This document shows, in pieces, positions 1 through 5,564 of a stretch of DNA of 6,986 nt. This stretch comes from Clostridia bacterium (GTDB lineage Bacteria; Bacillota_A; Clostridia; Christensenellales; Aristaeellaceae), in contig JAFQGN010000129.1 in NCBI GenBank assembly GCA_017398245.1, positions 1-6,986 on the forward strand. Direction: 5' to 3'. The notes under the pieces were generated by a model. That model saw nothing but the letters and a program-made list of their open reading frames with translations. It searched no databases and was not told where the DNA came from. Positions within the stretch are counted from its first letter, which is position 1; each line of letters begins with the position of its first letter. Position numbers and translations under genes: made by a program.

Positions 1-1
1 C

Positions 2-358
2 CCGGTCACGCTGGTCATGATCGGCGGCTGGAAGGGCTGGACGCTCTTCGGCCTGGTCACGGCCTGCGCCGTGGTGGGCATCACCTTCACCGCCGTGAAC
101 ATGAAAAAATGGAAAAAGCTTTCCATGACCCTGTACATCGTCACGGGCTGGATGGCCGTCATGGCGCTGGGCGTCGTCATCCGCTCCATGGGCGCCGCGC
201 AGATCGCCTGTCTCATCGGCGGCGGCCTGTGATATACCGGAGGCATCCTCTTCTATCGGCGTAAGGACATCAAATGGATGCACGCCGTGTGGCATCTGTT
301 CGTTCTGGCAGGCACAATCCTGCATTATTTCATGGTTTACGGCGGCTATCGCACCTGA
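2..358 (+). pseudogene. Hemolysin III / PAQR-type membrane protein, 3' part, interrupted by an in-frame TGA
   Basis: This is the C-terminal portion of an integral membrane protein of the hemolysin III (YqfA/YplQ-like, PAQR superfamily) family; the 5' end lies outside the window. The frame is open from base 2 and begins with the family-like P-x-T-L-V followed by a G-W-x-L-F-G stretch, then three hydrophobic segments. A TGA at 230-232 interrupts it, but the same frame continues for 41 codons to a TGA at 356-358. That continuation carries the family's last transmembrane helix and an HxxxH pair (codons at 281-283 and 293-295) within a W-H-L-F-V-L-A-G motif; in PAQR proteins such histidines belong to the metal site. 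Termination at 230 would remove both. A point nonsense mutation or a base-calling error is most likely. The family assignment is firm; the pseudogene status is less so, since a single base decides it. Confidence 0.75.
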
Positions 359-399
359 GCCGCGTCCGAAAGCGAATATAATTTGGGAGGCATATTCCA

Positions 400-1272
400 A
401 TGAGCAATTTCATCATCGTGACCGATTCTTCCTGCGATCTTTCCGCGAAAATGGCCGAGGAGCTCCAGCTCCACGTCGTGCCGCTGTCCGTTCAGCTGGA
501 CGGCAAGACCTACACGAACTATCTCGACTGGCGCGAGATCTCTCCTGCCGAATTCTACGGTGCCATGCGCGCCGGCGCCAAGAGCACTACGGCCGCGCCC
601 AATGTCGATCAGTTCGCCACCGCCATGGAAGAAGGCCTCTCTCAGGGCAAGGACGTGCTCTACATCGGCTTCTCCTCCGGCCTGAGCGGAACCTTCAACG
701 CCGGCCGCCTTGCCGCAGAAGAGATGCAGGAAAAGTACCCCGACCGCAAGATCTACGCCATCGATACCCTCTGCGCCGCCGAGGGCGAGGGCCTGCTGTG
801 CTGGTACGCCGCCCACATGCGCGATGCAGGCAAGTCCATCGAAGAGGTACGCGATTGGGTCAAGGCCAACATGATGAAGGTCAACCACTGGGTCACCGTG
901 GACGACCTCAAGTACCTGCGCGCCGGCGGCCGCATCTCCGCCACCACCGCCGTCGTGGGCACCATGCTCAACATCAAGCCCATCATCCGCATGGACGAGG
1001 CGGGCAAGCTGGAATCCGTCGGCAAGGTGCGCGGCCGCAAAGCCGCCATCAAGGCCCTGTTCGAGTACGCCAGCACCCGCGCCGTGAACCCGCAGGATCA
1101 GGTCATGTTCATCAACCATGCCGAGTGCGAGGACGAGGCCGTCGCCCTTGCCGATATGCTCAAGACCCAGCTGCACGTCAAGGACGTCGTCATCAACACC
1201 CTAGGCCCGGTCATCGGCTCCCATACCGGCCCCGGCCTGCTGGTCGTGTTCTTCCTGGGCGAGCACCGCTGA
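400..1272 (+). CDS. DegV family fatty acid-binding protein
   Basis: This is a complete 290-residue DegV-family protein, the normal family length. DegV proteins (the FakB group) bind a fatty acid in the cleft between two domains, and in many Bacillota they present it to the kinase FakA for phosphorylation. Visible family signatures are T8-D9-S10 near the N-terminus, the S/T-rich loop at residues 62-67, G-F-S-S-G-L-S-G-T-F-N at 90-100, D-T at 122-123, a D-D-L-x-Y-L-x-x-G-G-R-I-S motif at 168-180, L-N-I-K-P-I at 190-195, and G-S-H-T-G-P-G at 273-279. The start is fixed by GGGAGG at 385-390, nine bases upstream of the ATG. It follows the interrupted hemolysin III gene by 41 bases and may share its transcript. 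The cellular partner and bound lipid cannot be read from the sequence; no fakA-like gene is in the window. Confidence 0.93.
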   Translation: MSNFIIVTDSSCDLSAKMAEELQLHVVPLSVQLDGKTYTNYLDWREISPAEFYGAMRAGAKSTTAAPNVDQFATAMEEGLSQGKDVLYIGFSSGLSGTFNAGRLAAEEMQEKYPDRKIYAIDTLCAAEGEGLLCWYAAHMRDAGKSIEEVRDWVKANMMKVNHWVTVDDLKYLRAGGRISATTAVVGTMLNIKPIIRMDEAGKLESVGKVRGRKAAIKALFEYASTRAVNPQDQVMFINHAECEDEAVALADMLKTQLHVKDVVINTLGPVIGSHTGPGLLVVFFLGEHR

Positions 1273-1296
1273 GCCAAGGGCAGGGCACAGGGAGTA

Positions 1297-1316
1297 CGCT
1301 GGGGCTCTGCCCCATG
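1297..1316. repeat. Isolated copy of hairpin module 1
   Basis: TACGCTGGGGC, a TCT loop and GCCCCA form a small hairpin (GGGGC 1301-1305 with GCCCC 1309-1313, extended by T1300-A1314). It is a shortened version of the first hairpin of the repeat units at 1334 and 1572, including the preceding TACGCTGGGG found again at 1568-1577. It lies 28 bases after the DegV stop codon. There is no T-run after it, so it is not a classical intrinsic terminator. Confidence 0.6.
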
Positions 1317-1333
1317 CCCCGCTGAAGAGGACG

Positions 1334-1505
1334 TTGGGGACTCTGTCCCCAAACCCCTGCTTAAGGGAATGATTCCCTTAAGAATCTTCAATTTGGGGAT
1401 ATAGATTCTGCCACAAAAAAGAGAAGCCCGGCAACACTTACAGTGTGAGCCGGGCTTATGCTATAAAAAAGCAAATTTGGTGTTCTGTTCGGCGGCAGCT
1501 ATTGT
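1334..1505. repeat. Three-hairpin intergenic repeat unit, copy A
   Basis: This noncoding unit holds three successive inverted repeats. Hairpin 1 is TTGGGGAC (1334-1341) pairing with GTCCCCAA (1345-1352) around TCT. Hairpin 2 is CTTAAGGGAA (1360-1369) pairing with TTCCCTTAAG (1373-1382) around TGA. Hairpin 3 is AAGCCCGGC (1424-1432) pairing with GCCGGGCTT (1449-1457), enclosing ACACT-TAC-AGTGT. A conserved GCTATAAAA and a TTCTGTTC stretch follow. Each module recurs exactly 238 bases downstream in copy B up to about 1493; the last part aligns with a three-base gap. I see no coding frame with support. The unit lies between the convergent DegV and dgoD genes, so a role in transcript ends is plausible but unproven. 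Confidence 0.85.
1424..1457 (-). terminator. Terminator-like hairpin 3 of copy A (possible terminator for leftward transcripts)
   Basis: This is a nine-base-pair GC-rich outer stem with a five-base-pair inner stem and a TAC loop. Read on the - strand, the stem is followed by CTCTTTTTTG, which resembles an intrinsic terminator tail; on the + strand the stem is followed by ATGCTATAAAAAAG, which does not. It could stop readthrough from dgoD, whose end is about 450 bases away. Function is inferred from shape only. Confidence 0.45.
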
Positions 1506-1520
1506 CAGCGGGCGCTGCTC

Positions 1521-1554
1521 GCCCCAGCTACGCGTATCGCGTGGGCCAGCTTTT
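1521..1554. repeat. Degenerate third copy of hairpin module 3
   Basis: This segment closely resembles hairpin 3 of copy B (1663-1697). The inner stem ACGCG (1530-1534) with CGCGT (1538-1542) is intact around a TAT loop, and GTGGGCC and CTTTT follow in the same order. The outer stem is broken: CCAGC on the left cannot pair with GCCAGC on the right as AGCCCGGC and GCCGGGCT do in copy B. A separate small hairpin, GGGCG with CGCCC, lies just to the left (about 1510-1524). It looks like a decayed copy of the module. Confidence 0.6.
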
Positions 1555-1571
1555 GAGGCGAAGGGGTTACG

Positions 1572-1743
1572 CTGGGGACTCTGTCCCCAGACCTCTGCGC
1601 GGGGGAATGATTCCCCCGCGACCCCTCAATTAGGGGGGCATCATTTCTGCCATAAATGGATGAGCCCGGCTACGCGTACCGCGTGGGCCGGGCTTTTGCT
1701 ATAAAATAGCCATTCTTGCGTTCTATTCAGCAGCAATCGTAAC
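1572..1743. repeat. Three-hairpin intergenic repeat unit, copy B
   Basis: This is the second copy of the unit. Hairpin 1 is CTGGGGAC (1572-1579) with GTCCCCAG (1583-1590) around TCT. After a seven-base spacer, as in copy A, comes hairpin 2: CGCGGGGGAA (1598-1607) with TTCCCCCGCG (1611-1620) around TGA. A small extra stem, CCCCT with AGGGG, lies at 1622-1636. Hairpin 3 is AGCCCGGC (1663-1670) with GCCGGGCT (1687-1694), enclosing ACGCG-TAC-CGCGT. Then GCTAT-AAA-ATAGC (1698-1710) forms another small stem. Compared with copy A, loops and spacers are kept while paired bases change together, which points to selection on the folded form or to copying from structurally constrained family members. Confidence 0.85.
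1663..1697 (+). terminator. Terminator-like hairpin 3 of copy B
   Basis: This is an eight-base-pair GC-rich outer stem plus a five-base-pair inner stem, followed directly on the + strand by TTTT as part of GGGCTTTTG. It could end rightward transcription from the DegV gene, although about 390 bases past its stop codon. The T-tract is short, so the call is tentative. Confidence 0.45.
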
Positions 1744-1823
1744 AGCCAACCCTTTTCTTGAAGGCCGGCCAATGGCAGTACCATTTGCTACCGCCAATTC
1801 TTTCGATATGTTGCCAAACCCTA

Positions 1824-1887
1824 AATCGGTTTCTTTTCTGGGAGCGCGAGAACCCCTTTTCTTTTCCCAAAGAAAAGGGGTCCTCGC
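1824..1887. repeat. Long-hairpin intergenic element, copy 1 (3' of dgoD)
   Basis: The 13-mer AATCGGTTTCTTT (1824-1836) is followed nine bases later by a long inverted repeat. GCGAG (1846-1850) pairs with CTCGC (1883-1887), then an A-C mismatch (1851/1882), then ACCCCTTTTCTTT (1852-1864) pairs with AAAGAAAAGGGGT (1869-1881) around TCCC. The same 13-mer and a similarly built hairpin occur at 3108-3171. The element starts 20 bases beyond the dgoD stop codon in the - direction, so it could terminate or protect the dgoD mRNA 3' end, but neither strand has a clear T-run after the stem. The 80 bases to its left (1744-1823) hold only an FseI-type GGCCGGCC palindrome (1763-1770) and an imperfect short stem. 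Confidence 0.7.
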
Positions 1888-1907
1888 AAAAAGCTCCCGT
1901 CCTCTCG

Positions 1908-3053
1908 TTACCACTCGGCGATGACGCCGTCGCTGTCGCGCCAGATGGGGTTGTGCCAGTCGTGGCCCTCCACGGCCATCTTGCGCACATATTCCTCGTC
2001 GATCTCCACGCCAAGGCCCGGCCCGGTCAGCAGATCGCAATAGCCGTCCTTGTACTGGAAAATCTCCGGGTTCTTCAGGTAGTTGAGCAGATCGTAGCCC
2101 TCATTGTAATGGATACCGGCCGACTGCTCCTGAATGAACGCGTTGGGCGTGCAGAAATCCACCTGCAGACAGGCCGCCAGCGCGATCGGGCCCAGCGGGC
2201 AGTGCGGAGCAACGGCCACGTCGAACGCCTCGGCCATGGCCGAGATCTTGCGCGTTTCCAGAATGCCGCCGGCATGGCTCACATCGGGCTGGATGATGTC
2301 CACGCCGCCGCGCTTGAGCATGCTCTTGAAGCCCCAGCGGGTGAAGTTACGCTCGCCGGTCGCGATCGGAATGCAGATGGAGCGCGAAAGCTCGAGGAAC
2401 TCCTCTTCGTTTTCGCACAGCACCGGCTCTTCCACAAACATCAGGTCGTAGGGCTCCAGCCGCTTCATCAGCTGCTTGGCCATGGTCTTGTGCACGCGGC
2501 CGTGGAAATCCACCGCGATGCCCAGATTCGGCGCGACGGAACGGATGGCCTCGACGCGCTCGACGGTCTCGTCCAGCTTCTGATAGGTGTCGATCCACTT
2601 GAGCTCGTCCGTTCCGTTCATCTTGATAGCGGAATAGCCCTGAGAGATCGCCTCCAGAGCGGCGTTGGCGGTATCGCGCGGATGGTCGCCGCCGATCCAG
2701 CGATAGACCTGGATGCGGTCGCGGCACTTGCCGCCGAGCATCTGCCAGATAGGCATATTGTGATATTTGCCCTTGATATCCCAGAGCGCCTGCTCGATGC
2801 CGGAGAGGGCGCTGGTCATGATGGGGCCGCCGCGATAGAAATTGGTGCGGTACAGAGTCTGCCAGATATCCTCAATATCCTCCGCGCTCTTGCCGATGAT
2901 GACCTTCGAAAATTCTTCCACGCAGGCCGCGACCGTGGCCGCCTTGCCTTCCACAACGGGCTCGCCCCAGCCCTCCACTCCGCTTTCGGTCGTGATCTTC
3001 ACAAACAGCCAGCGTGGGGGCACCTGAAAGAGTTCCACATTTTTAATGATCAT
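1908..3053 (-). CDS. dgoD: D-galactonate dehydratase
   Basis: This enolase-superfamily enzyme should dehydrate D-galactonate to 2-dehydro-3-deoxy-D-galactonate, the first committed step of the cytoplasmic De Ley-Doudoroff-type galactonate route. At 381 residues it is colinear with the remembered E. coli DgoD (382), with similar N- and C-terminal ends (P-P-R-W near residue 12; A-E-W at the end). Expected catalytic residues are present: metal ligands D182, E208 and E234, and acid/base histidines H184 (D-F-H-G-R) and H284 (A-P-H-C-P-L-G-P). The N-terminal capping domain includes G-W-G-E-P (28-32) and F-Y-R-G-G-P (72-77). The start is supported by GGGGAGG (complement of 3062-3068) eight bases upstream. 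It is transcribed away from an oxidoreductase gene with which it shares a promoter region. No KDGal kinase, aldolase or transporter is adjacent, so the pathway must be completed elsewhere. A related sugar-acid substrate is possible, but the motif match favours galactonate. Confidence 0.9.
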   Translation of the reverse strand: MIIKNVELFQVPPRWLFVKITTESGVEGWGEPVVEGKAATVAACVEEFSKVIIGKSAEDIEDIWQTLYRTNFYRGGPIMTSALSGIEQALWDIKGKYHNMPIWQMLGGKCRDRIQVYRWIGGDHPRDTANAALEAISQGYSAIKMNGTDELKWIDTYQKLDETVERVEAIRSVAPNLGIAVDFHGRVHKTMAKQLMKRLEPYDLMFVEEPVLCENEEEFLELSRSICIPIATGERNFTRWGFKSMLKRGGVDIIQPDVSHAGGILETRKISAMAEAFDVAVAPHCPLGPIALAACLQVDFCTPNAFIQEQSAGIHYNEGYDLLNYLKNPEIFQYKDGYCDLLTGPGLGVEIDEEYVRKMAVEGHDWHNPIWRDSDGVIAEW

Positions 3054-3107
3054 TTCTCGTTCCTCCCCGGTATTTAATGAAAAACTGCGCGCGTTTCAAG
3101 AAATCCC

Positions 3108-3171
3108 AATCGGTTTCTTTGGGTAGGGTTCGGGGAGGGGATTTCTTTTTCAAAAGAAACCCCCTCCCCGA
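3108..3171. repeat. Long-hairpin intergenic element, copy 2 (5' of dgoD)
   Basis: AATCGGTTTCTTT (3108-3120), identical to 1824-1836, is followed by a long inverted repeat: TCGGGGAGGGG (3130-3140) with CCCCTCCCCGA (3161-3171), an A-C mismatch (3141/3160), then TTTCTTT (3142-3148) with AAAGAAA (3153-3159). The build matches copy 1 although the GC arm differs in sequence. It lies between divergent genes. If the proposed dgoD promoter is right, most of the hairpin falls in the dgoD leader. Confidence 0.7.
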
Positions 3172-3172
3172 T

Positions 3173-3201
3173 ATTTTACATGACCCAAACCCCGTTGGCA
3201 A
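3173..3201 (-). promoter_or_regulatory. Candidate sigma-70-type promoter for dgoD
   Basis: On the - strand, TTGCCA (complement of 3196-3201) and TAAAAT (complement of 3173-3178) are separated by 17 bases; each matches the consensus at five of six positions. Transcription would start near 3166, giving a leader of about 110 bases that contains most of the 3130-3171 hairpin. A nearer candidate (TTGAAA, complement of 3094-3099) would start inside the ribosome binding site and is less likely. Confidence 0.5.
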
Positions 3202-3208
3202 GCCTTGC
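3198..3208. promoter_or_regulatory. Candidate operator palindrome between divergent promoters
   Basis: GCAAG (3198-3202), a central C and CTTGC (3204-3208) form a perfect inverted repeat. It overlaps the -35 elements of both proposed divergent promoters (3196-3201 on the - strand and 3205-3210 on the + strand). A dimeric regulator bound here could control dgoD and the oxidoreductase cluster together. The palindrome is short and may be chance; no regulator gene is in the window. Confidence 0.35.
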
Positions 3209-3234
3209 GCGGAAGATAGGGAAAGTGCTATACT
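3205..3234 (+). promoter_or_regulatory. Candidate extended -10 promoter for the oxidoreductase cluster
   Basis: The extended -10 TGCTATACT (3226-3234) contains TATACT (five of six consensus positions) and the TG dinucleotide one base upstream. A weak -35, TTGCGC (3205-3210), sits 18 bases before it. Transcription would start near 3241, about 34 bases before the ATG at 3275, leaving room for the ribosome binding site at 3258-3265. Confidence 0.55.
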
Positions 3235-3274
3235 TACCGATAGAATATGTATCTGTCGAGGGAGGCGTTTTTTC

Positions 3275-4267
3275 ATGGCAGAACCGATCCGTCTGGGCAT
3301 TCTGGGCCCCGGTTCCATCTTCCGCAGGGTCATGACCGATATGCATAACGCAAAGAATATCCGCATCACCGCCGTCGCCTCCCGCTCCGCAGAAAAGGCC
3401 GAGGCCGCCGCGAAGCTTTGCGGCGCGCAGCATGTGTTCACATCCTACGAAGAACTGGCCAAATGCCCGGATGTGGACCTGGTCTACATCGCCACTCCTC
3501 ACACATTGCATAAAGAACATTCCATCCTGTGCATGCAAAACGGCAAGCATGTCATTTGCGAAAAGCCCATGGCGCTCAGCGAAGCCGAAGTGGCCGAAAT
3601 GGCCGCCTGCGCAAGGGAAAACGGCGTTTTCCTGATGGAAGCCATGTGGACGCGCTTCTTCCCCGCCGCCATCCGCGTGCGCGAGATCATCCAGAGCGGC
3701 GCCATCGGCGATGTGAAGCATGTCGAGGCCAAGTTCTCCTATCGCTCCGTCGGCCTGCCGCCCACGCACAGGCTGCTCGACCCGGCCCTCGCCGGCGGCG
3801 GTCTGCTCGATGTCGGCGTGTACGCGCTCGAGGCCATCACCGATGTGCTTGGCTGGCAGCCCTCCGCCGTGCAGGGCCTTTGCGTCAAGGCGGAAACCGG
3901 CGTGGACGGCCGCTTCTCCGTGCAGATGCTCTATCCCTCCGGCGCGACCGCGCAGTTCCTCTGCGGGATCGATGTCACCACCGATTCCACCCAGATGATC
4001 TACGGCACCAAGGGCCGCATCGAAATCCCGGATTTCTGGCATCCCACGCGCTTCACCGTGCGCTATGCGAACGGCGAGACCACCGAACACACCTTCCGCC
4101 CCGAAAACGAGGGCCATCATTACGAATTTGAACACGCCGCCGCGTGCATCCGCGATGGGATCACCGATTCCCCCGTCATCTCCCTTGCGGAGACGCAGGC
4201 CGTCACGCGCATCATGGAAGATCTTCGCCATGAACACGGCGTCGTCTACCCGCAGGAGGAACGCTAA
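3275..4267 (+). CDS. Gfo/Idh/MocA family NAD(P)-dependent oxidoreductase
   Basis: This 330-residue dehydrogenase has an N-terminal Rossmann domain: G-I-L-G-P-G-S at residues 8-14 takes the place of the dinucleotide-binding glycine motif, and A-S-R-S follows strand 2 at 35-38. The family signature E96-K97-P98 supplies the catalytic lysine, and G-G-G-L-L-D-V-G-V-Y at 174-183 carries the D179/Y183 pair typical of the subgroup near dihydrodiol and D-xylose dehydrogenases; E-A-M-W-T-R-F-F at 122-129 also fits that subgroup. The open frame extends upstream to 3077, but ATG 3275 is chosen because GAGGGAGG (3258-3265) lies nine bases before it and the upstream part reads through a hairpin repeat. It is divergent from dgoD and starts a tightly packed cluster. 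The substrate is probably a sugar, inositol or sugar acid; the sequence does not say which. Confidence 0.9.
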   Translation: MAEPIRLGILGPGSIFRRVMTDMHNAKNIRITAVASRSAEKAEAAAKLCGAQHVFTSYEELAKCPDVDLVYIATPHTLHKEHSILCMQNGKHVICEKPMALSEAEVAEMAACARENGVFLMEAMWTRFFPAAIRVREIIQSGAIGDVKHVEAKFSYRSVGLPPTHRLLDPALAGGGLLDVGVYALEAITDVLGWQPSAVQGLCVKAETGVDGRFSVQMLYPSGATAQFLCGIDVTTDSTQMIYGTKGRIEIPDFWHPTRFTVRYANGETTEHTFRPENEGHHYEFEHAAACIRDGITDSPVISLAETQAVTRIMEDLRHEHGVVYPQEER

Positions 4268-4989
4268 TGGCTAAACTGGAAGCTTACGACCGCTCTCTGC
4301 CCTACAGCTATGCCCTCGGCGCGTTCCCGAGCCTGCAGCTGATCGAGGCCCGGCCCGAGATCGTGCGCCGTCTGCTCGTGCATCCCGACGGGCTGGAGAG
4401 CGAGGGAGTGCGCCTGCTGCGCGAAAAATGCGCCGCCATCCGCGTGCGCGAGGAGCAGGCCGAACGCGTTTTGCGGCGCGAATCCAAAAAGGGGAATTGC
4501 TTTGCCGCGCTCGTGTTCGATAAATACGAGGCCGAGCTCGACCCGCAGGCCAGCCATGTCGTCCTCAACAATATTTCCGATTCGGGCAATCTGGGCACGG
4601 CGCTGCGCTCCTGCCTGGGGCTGGGCATCAAAAACGTGGCCTGCATCAAGCCCTGCGTCGATATTTTCGAACCCCACACCGTGCGCTCCAGCATGGGCGC
4701 GGTCTTTTCCATGAACGTGCGCGTGTTCGATACCTTCGAAGACTACCGCTCCCTCTTCCCGGAGCACACGCTCTACCCCTTCATGCTCAAGGGCTCGACC
4801 GAGCTGTCCGCCGCCTCTGCCGCGCCGCAGGAGCCGTGGTCCCTCGTCTTTGGCAACGAAGGCTCCGGCCTGCCGGACGAATTTGCCGATATGGGCGTGC
4901 CCGTGCGCATTCCTATGTCCTCCGAGATCGATTCCTACAACCTCGCCATCTCCGTCGCCATCGGCGCGTACGCATTCACGCAAAAATAA
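4267..4989 (+). CDS. SpoU/TrmH-family RNA 2'-O-methyltransferase
   Basis: This 240-residue protein ends in a SPOUT methyltransferase domain, which uses S-adenosylmethionine to methylate a ribose 2'-OH in rRNA or tRNA. The three family motifs are present: motif 1 N102-x-x-D-x-G-N-x-G-x-x-x-R114, motif 2 F195-G-N-E-G-S-G-L-P203, and motif 3 I215-P-M followed by S223-Y-N225-L-A-I-S-V. R114, E198 and N225 match the usual catalytic and cofactor-binding positions. The N-terminal 90 residues resemble a substrate-binding domain only loosely. ATG 4267 overlaps the TAA of the preceding gene by one base, and AGGAGG (4254-4259) lies seven bases upstream, inside that gene, so translation is probably coupled. 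Its target nucleotide cannot be told. An RNA modification enzyme directly behind a sugar dehydrogenase is an odd pairing. Confidence 0.9.
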   Translation: MAKLEAYDRSLPYSYALGAFPSLQLIEARPEIVRRLLVHPDGLESEGVRLLREKCAAIRVREEQAERVLRRESKKGNCFAALVFDKYEAELDPQASHVVLNNISDSGNLGTALRSCLGLGIKNVACIKPCVDIFEPHTVRSSMGAVFSMNVRVFDTFEDYRSLFPEHTLYPFMLKGSTELSAASAAPQEPWSLVFGNEGSGLPDEFADMGVPVRIPMSSEIDSYNLAISVAIGAYAFTQK

Positions 4990-5000
4990 GGAACATAACC

Positions 5001-5564
5001 ATGCAATTGAACGAAATCCAAAATTCCGCCTATGCAGCGGCAAAAGAACTGCTCTCTTTGCAGCGCCCGGGCTTTTTCAGGCCCCGCCTGCTCGTCGTGG
5101 GCTGCTCCTCCAGCGAGATCGCCGGCGGCGAGATCGGCCACCTTTCCTCGCCCCAGATCGGCGCGGCCGTGGTCGAAGGCGTCCTTTCCGCGTGCAAAGA
5201 GGCCGGCTGCGCAGTCGCGTTCCAGTGCTGCGAGCATCTCAACCGCGCGCTCATCGTCGAGAACGAGACCGCCGAAAAGCTGGGCCTTGAGCCCGTGTGG
5301 GTCGTCCCCGCGCCCAAGGCGGGCGGCTCTCTTGCCACAGCCGCGTGGCAGGCGATTTCGCAGCCCACGGCCGTTGAGCACATCCGGGCCGACTCCGGGC
5401 TCGATATCGGCGATACCTTCATCGGCATGCACCTGAAGGATGTGGCCGTGCCCGTGCGCCTTTCCAAGGCCTCCATCGGCTGCGCCCATCTCACCGCCGC
5501 GCGCTGCCGCCCCAAGCTCATCGGCGGCGAACGCGCAAAATACACCGAGGAGCACCTCAAATGA
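5001..5564 (+). CDS. YwlG/DUF436 (TIGR01440, UPF0340) family protein
   Basis: This 187-residue protein closely resembles Bacillus YwlG, a small cytosolic family common in Bacillota with no established biochemical function that I know of. Conserved blocks are V-V-G-C-S-S-S-E at 32-39, F-Q-C-C-E-H-L-N-R-A-L at 74-84, P-K-A-G-G-S-L-A-T at 105-113, G-D-T-F-I-G-M-H-L at 137-145 and T-A-A-R-x-R-P-K-L-I-G-G at 165-176. Cys35, Cys76, Cys77 and His79 sit in conserved blocks and could form a metal or catalytic site, which is a guess. The start at 5001 is chosen because the family N-terminus begins there and AAGGAA (4988-4993) lies seven bases before it; the longer open frame from 4836 runs inside the methyltransferase gene. 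It starts 11 bases after the methyltransferase stop and its end overlaps the next gene by four bases. Confidence 0.92.
   Translation: MQLNEIQNSAYAAAKELLSLQRPGFFRPRLLVVGCSSSEIAGGEIGHLSSPQIGAAVVEGVLSACKEAGCAVAFQCCEHLNRALIVENETAEKLGLEPVWVVPAPKAGGSLATAAWQAISQPTAVEHIRADSGLDIGDTFIGMHLKDVAVPVRLSKASIGCAHLTAARCRPKLIGGERAKYTEEHLK

Noticed and set aside
377..382. Perfect TATAAT upstream of the DegV gene
   Set aside because: A start about seven bases later would fall inside the ribosome binding site at 385-390, and no good -35 lies at the right distance; it is more likely a chance match.
346..1176. 276-codon open frame on the - strand opposite the DegV gene
   Set aside because: It is the antisense shadow of a clear DegV gene and no domain is recognisable.
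1273..1907. CRISPR array
   Set aside because: Repeats are palindromic modules of differing sequence at a long 238-base period, with no uniform short repeat-spacer pattern and no cas genes.
1772..1924. 50-codon open frame (start A-T-G at 1772) running through the long-hairpin element into the dgoD 3' end
   Set aside because: No convincing ribosome binding site is present, and the frame consists mostly of the inverted repeat, so translation is not supported.
1758..3077. 439-codon open frame on the + strand opposite dgoD
   Set aside because: dgoD on the other strand has all catalytic residues; this frame is its antisense shadow extended through a hairpin repeat.
3077..3274. N-terminal extension of the oxidoreductase by 66 codons
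   Set aside because: The extension translates the hairpin repeat and the promoter region, whereas ATG 3275 has a strong, well-spaced ribosome binding site and begins at the family's normal N-terminus.
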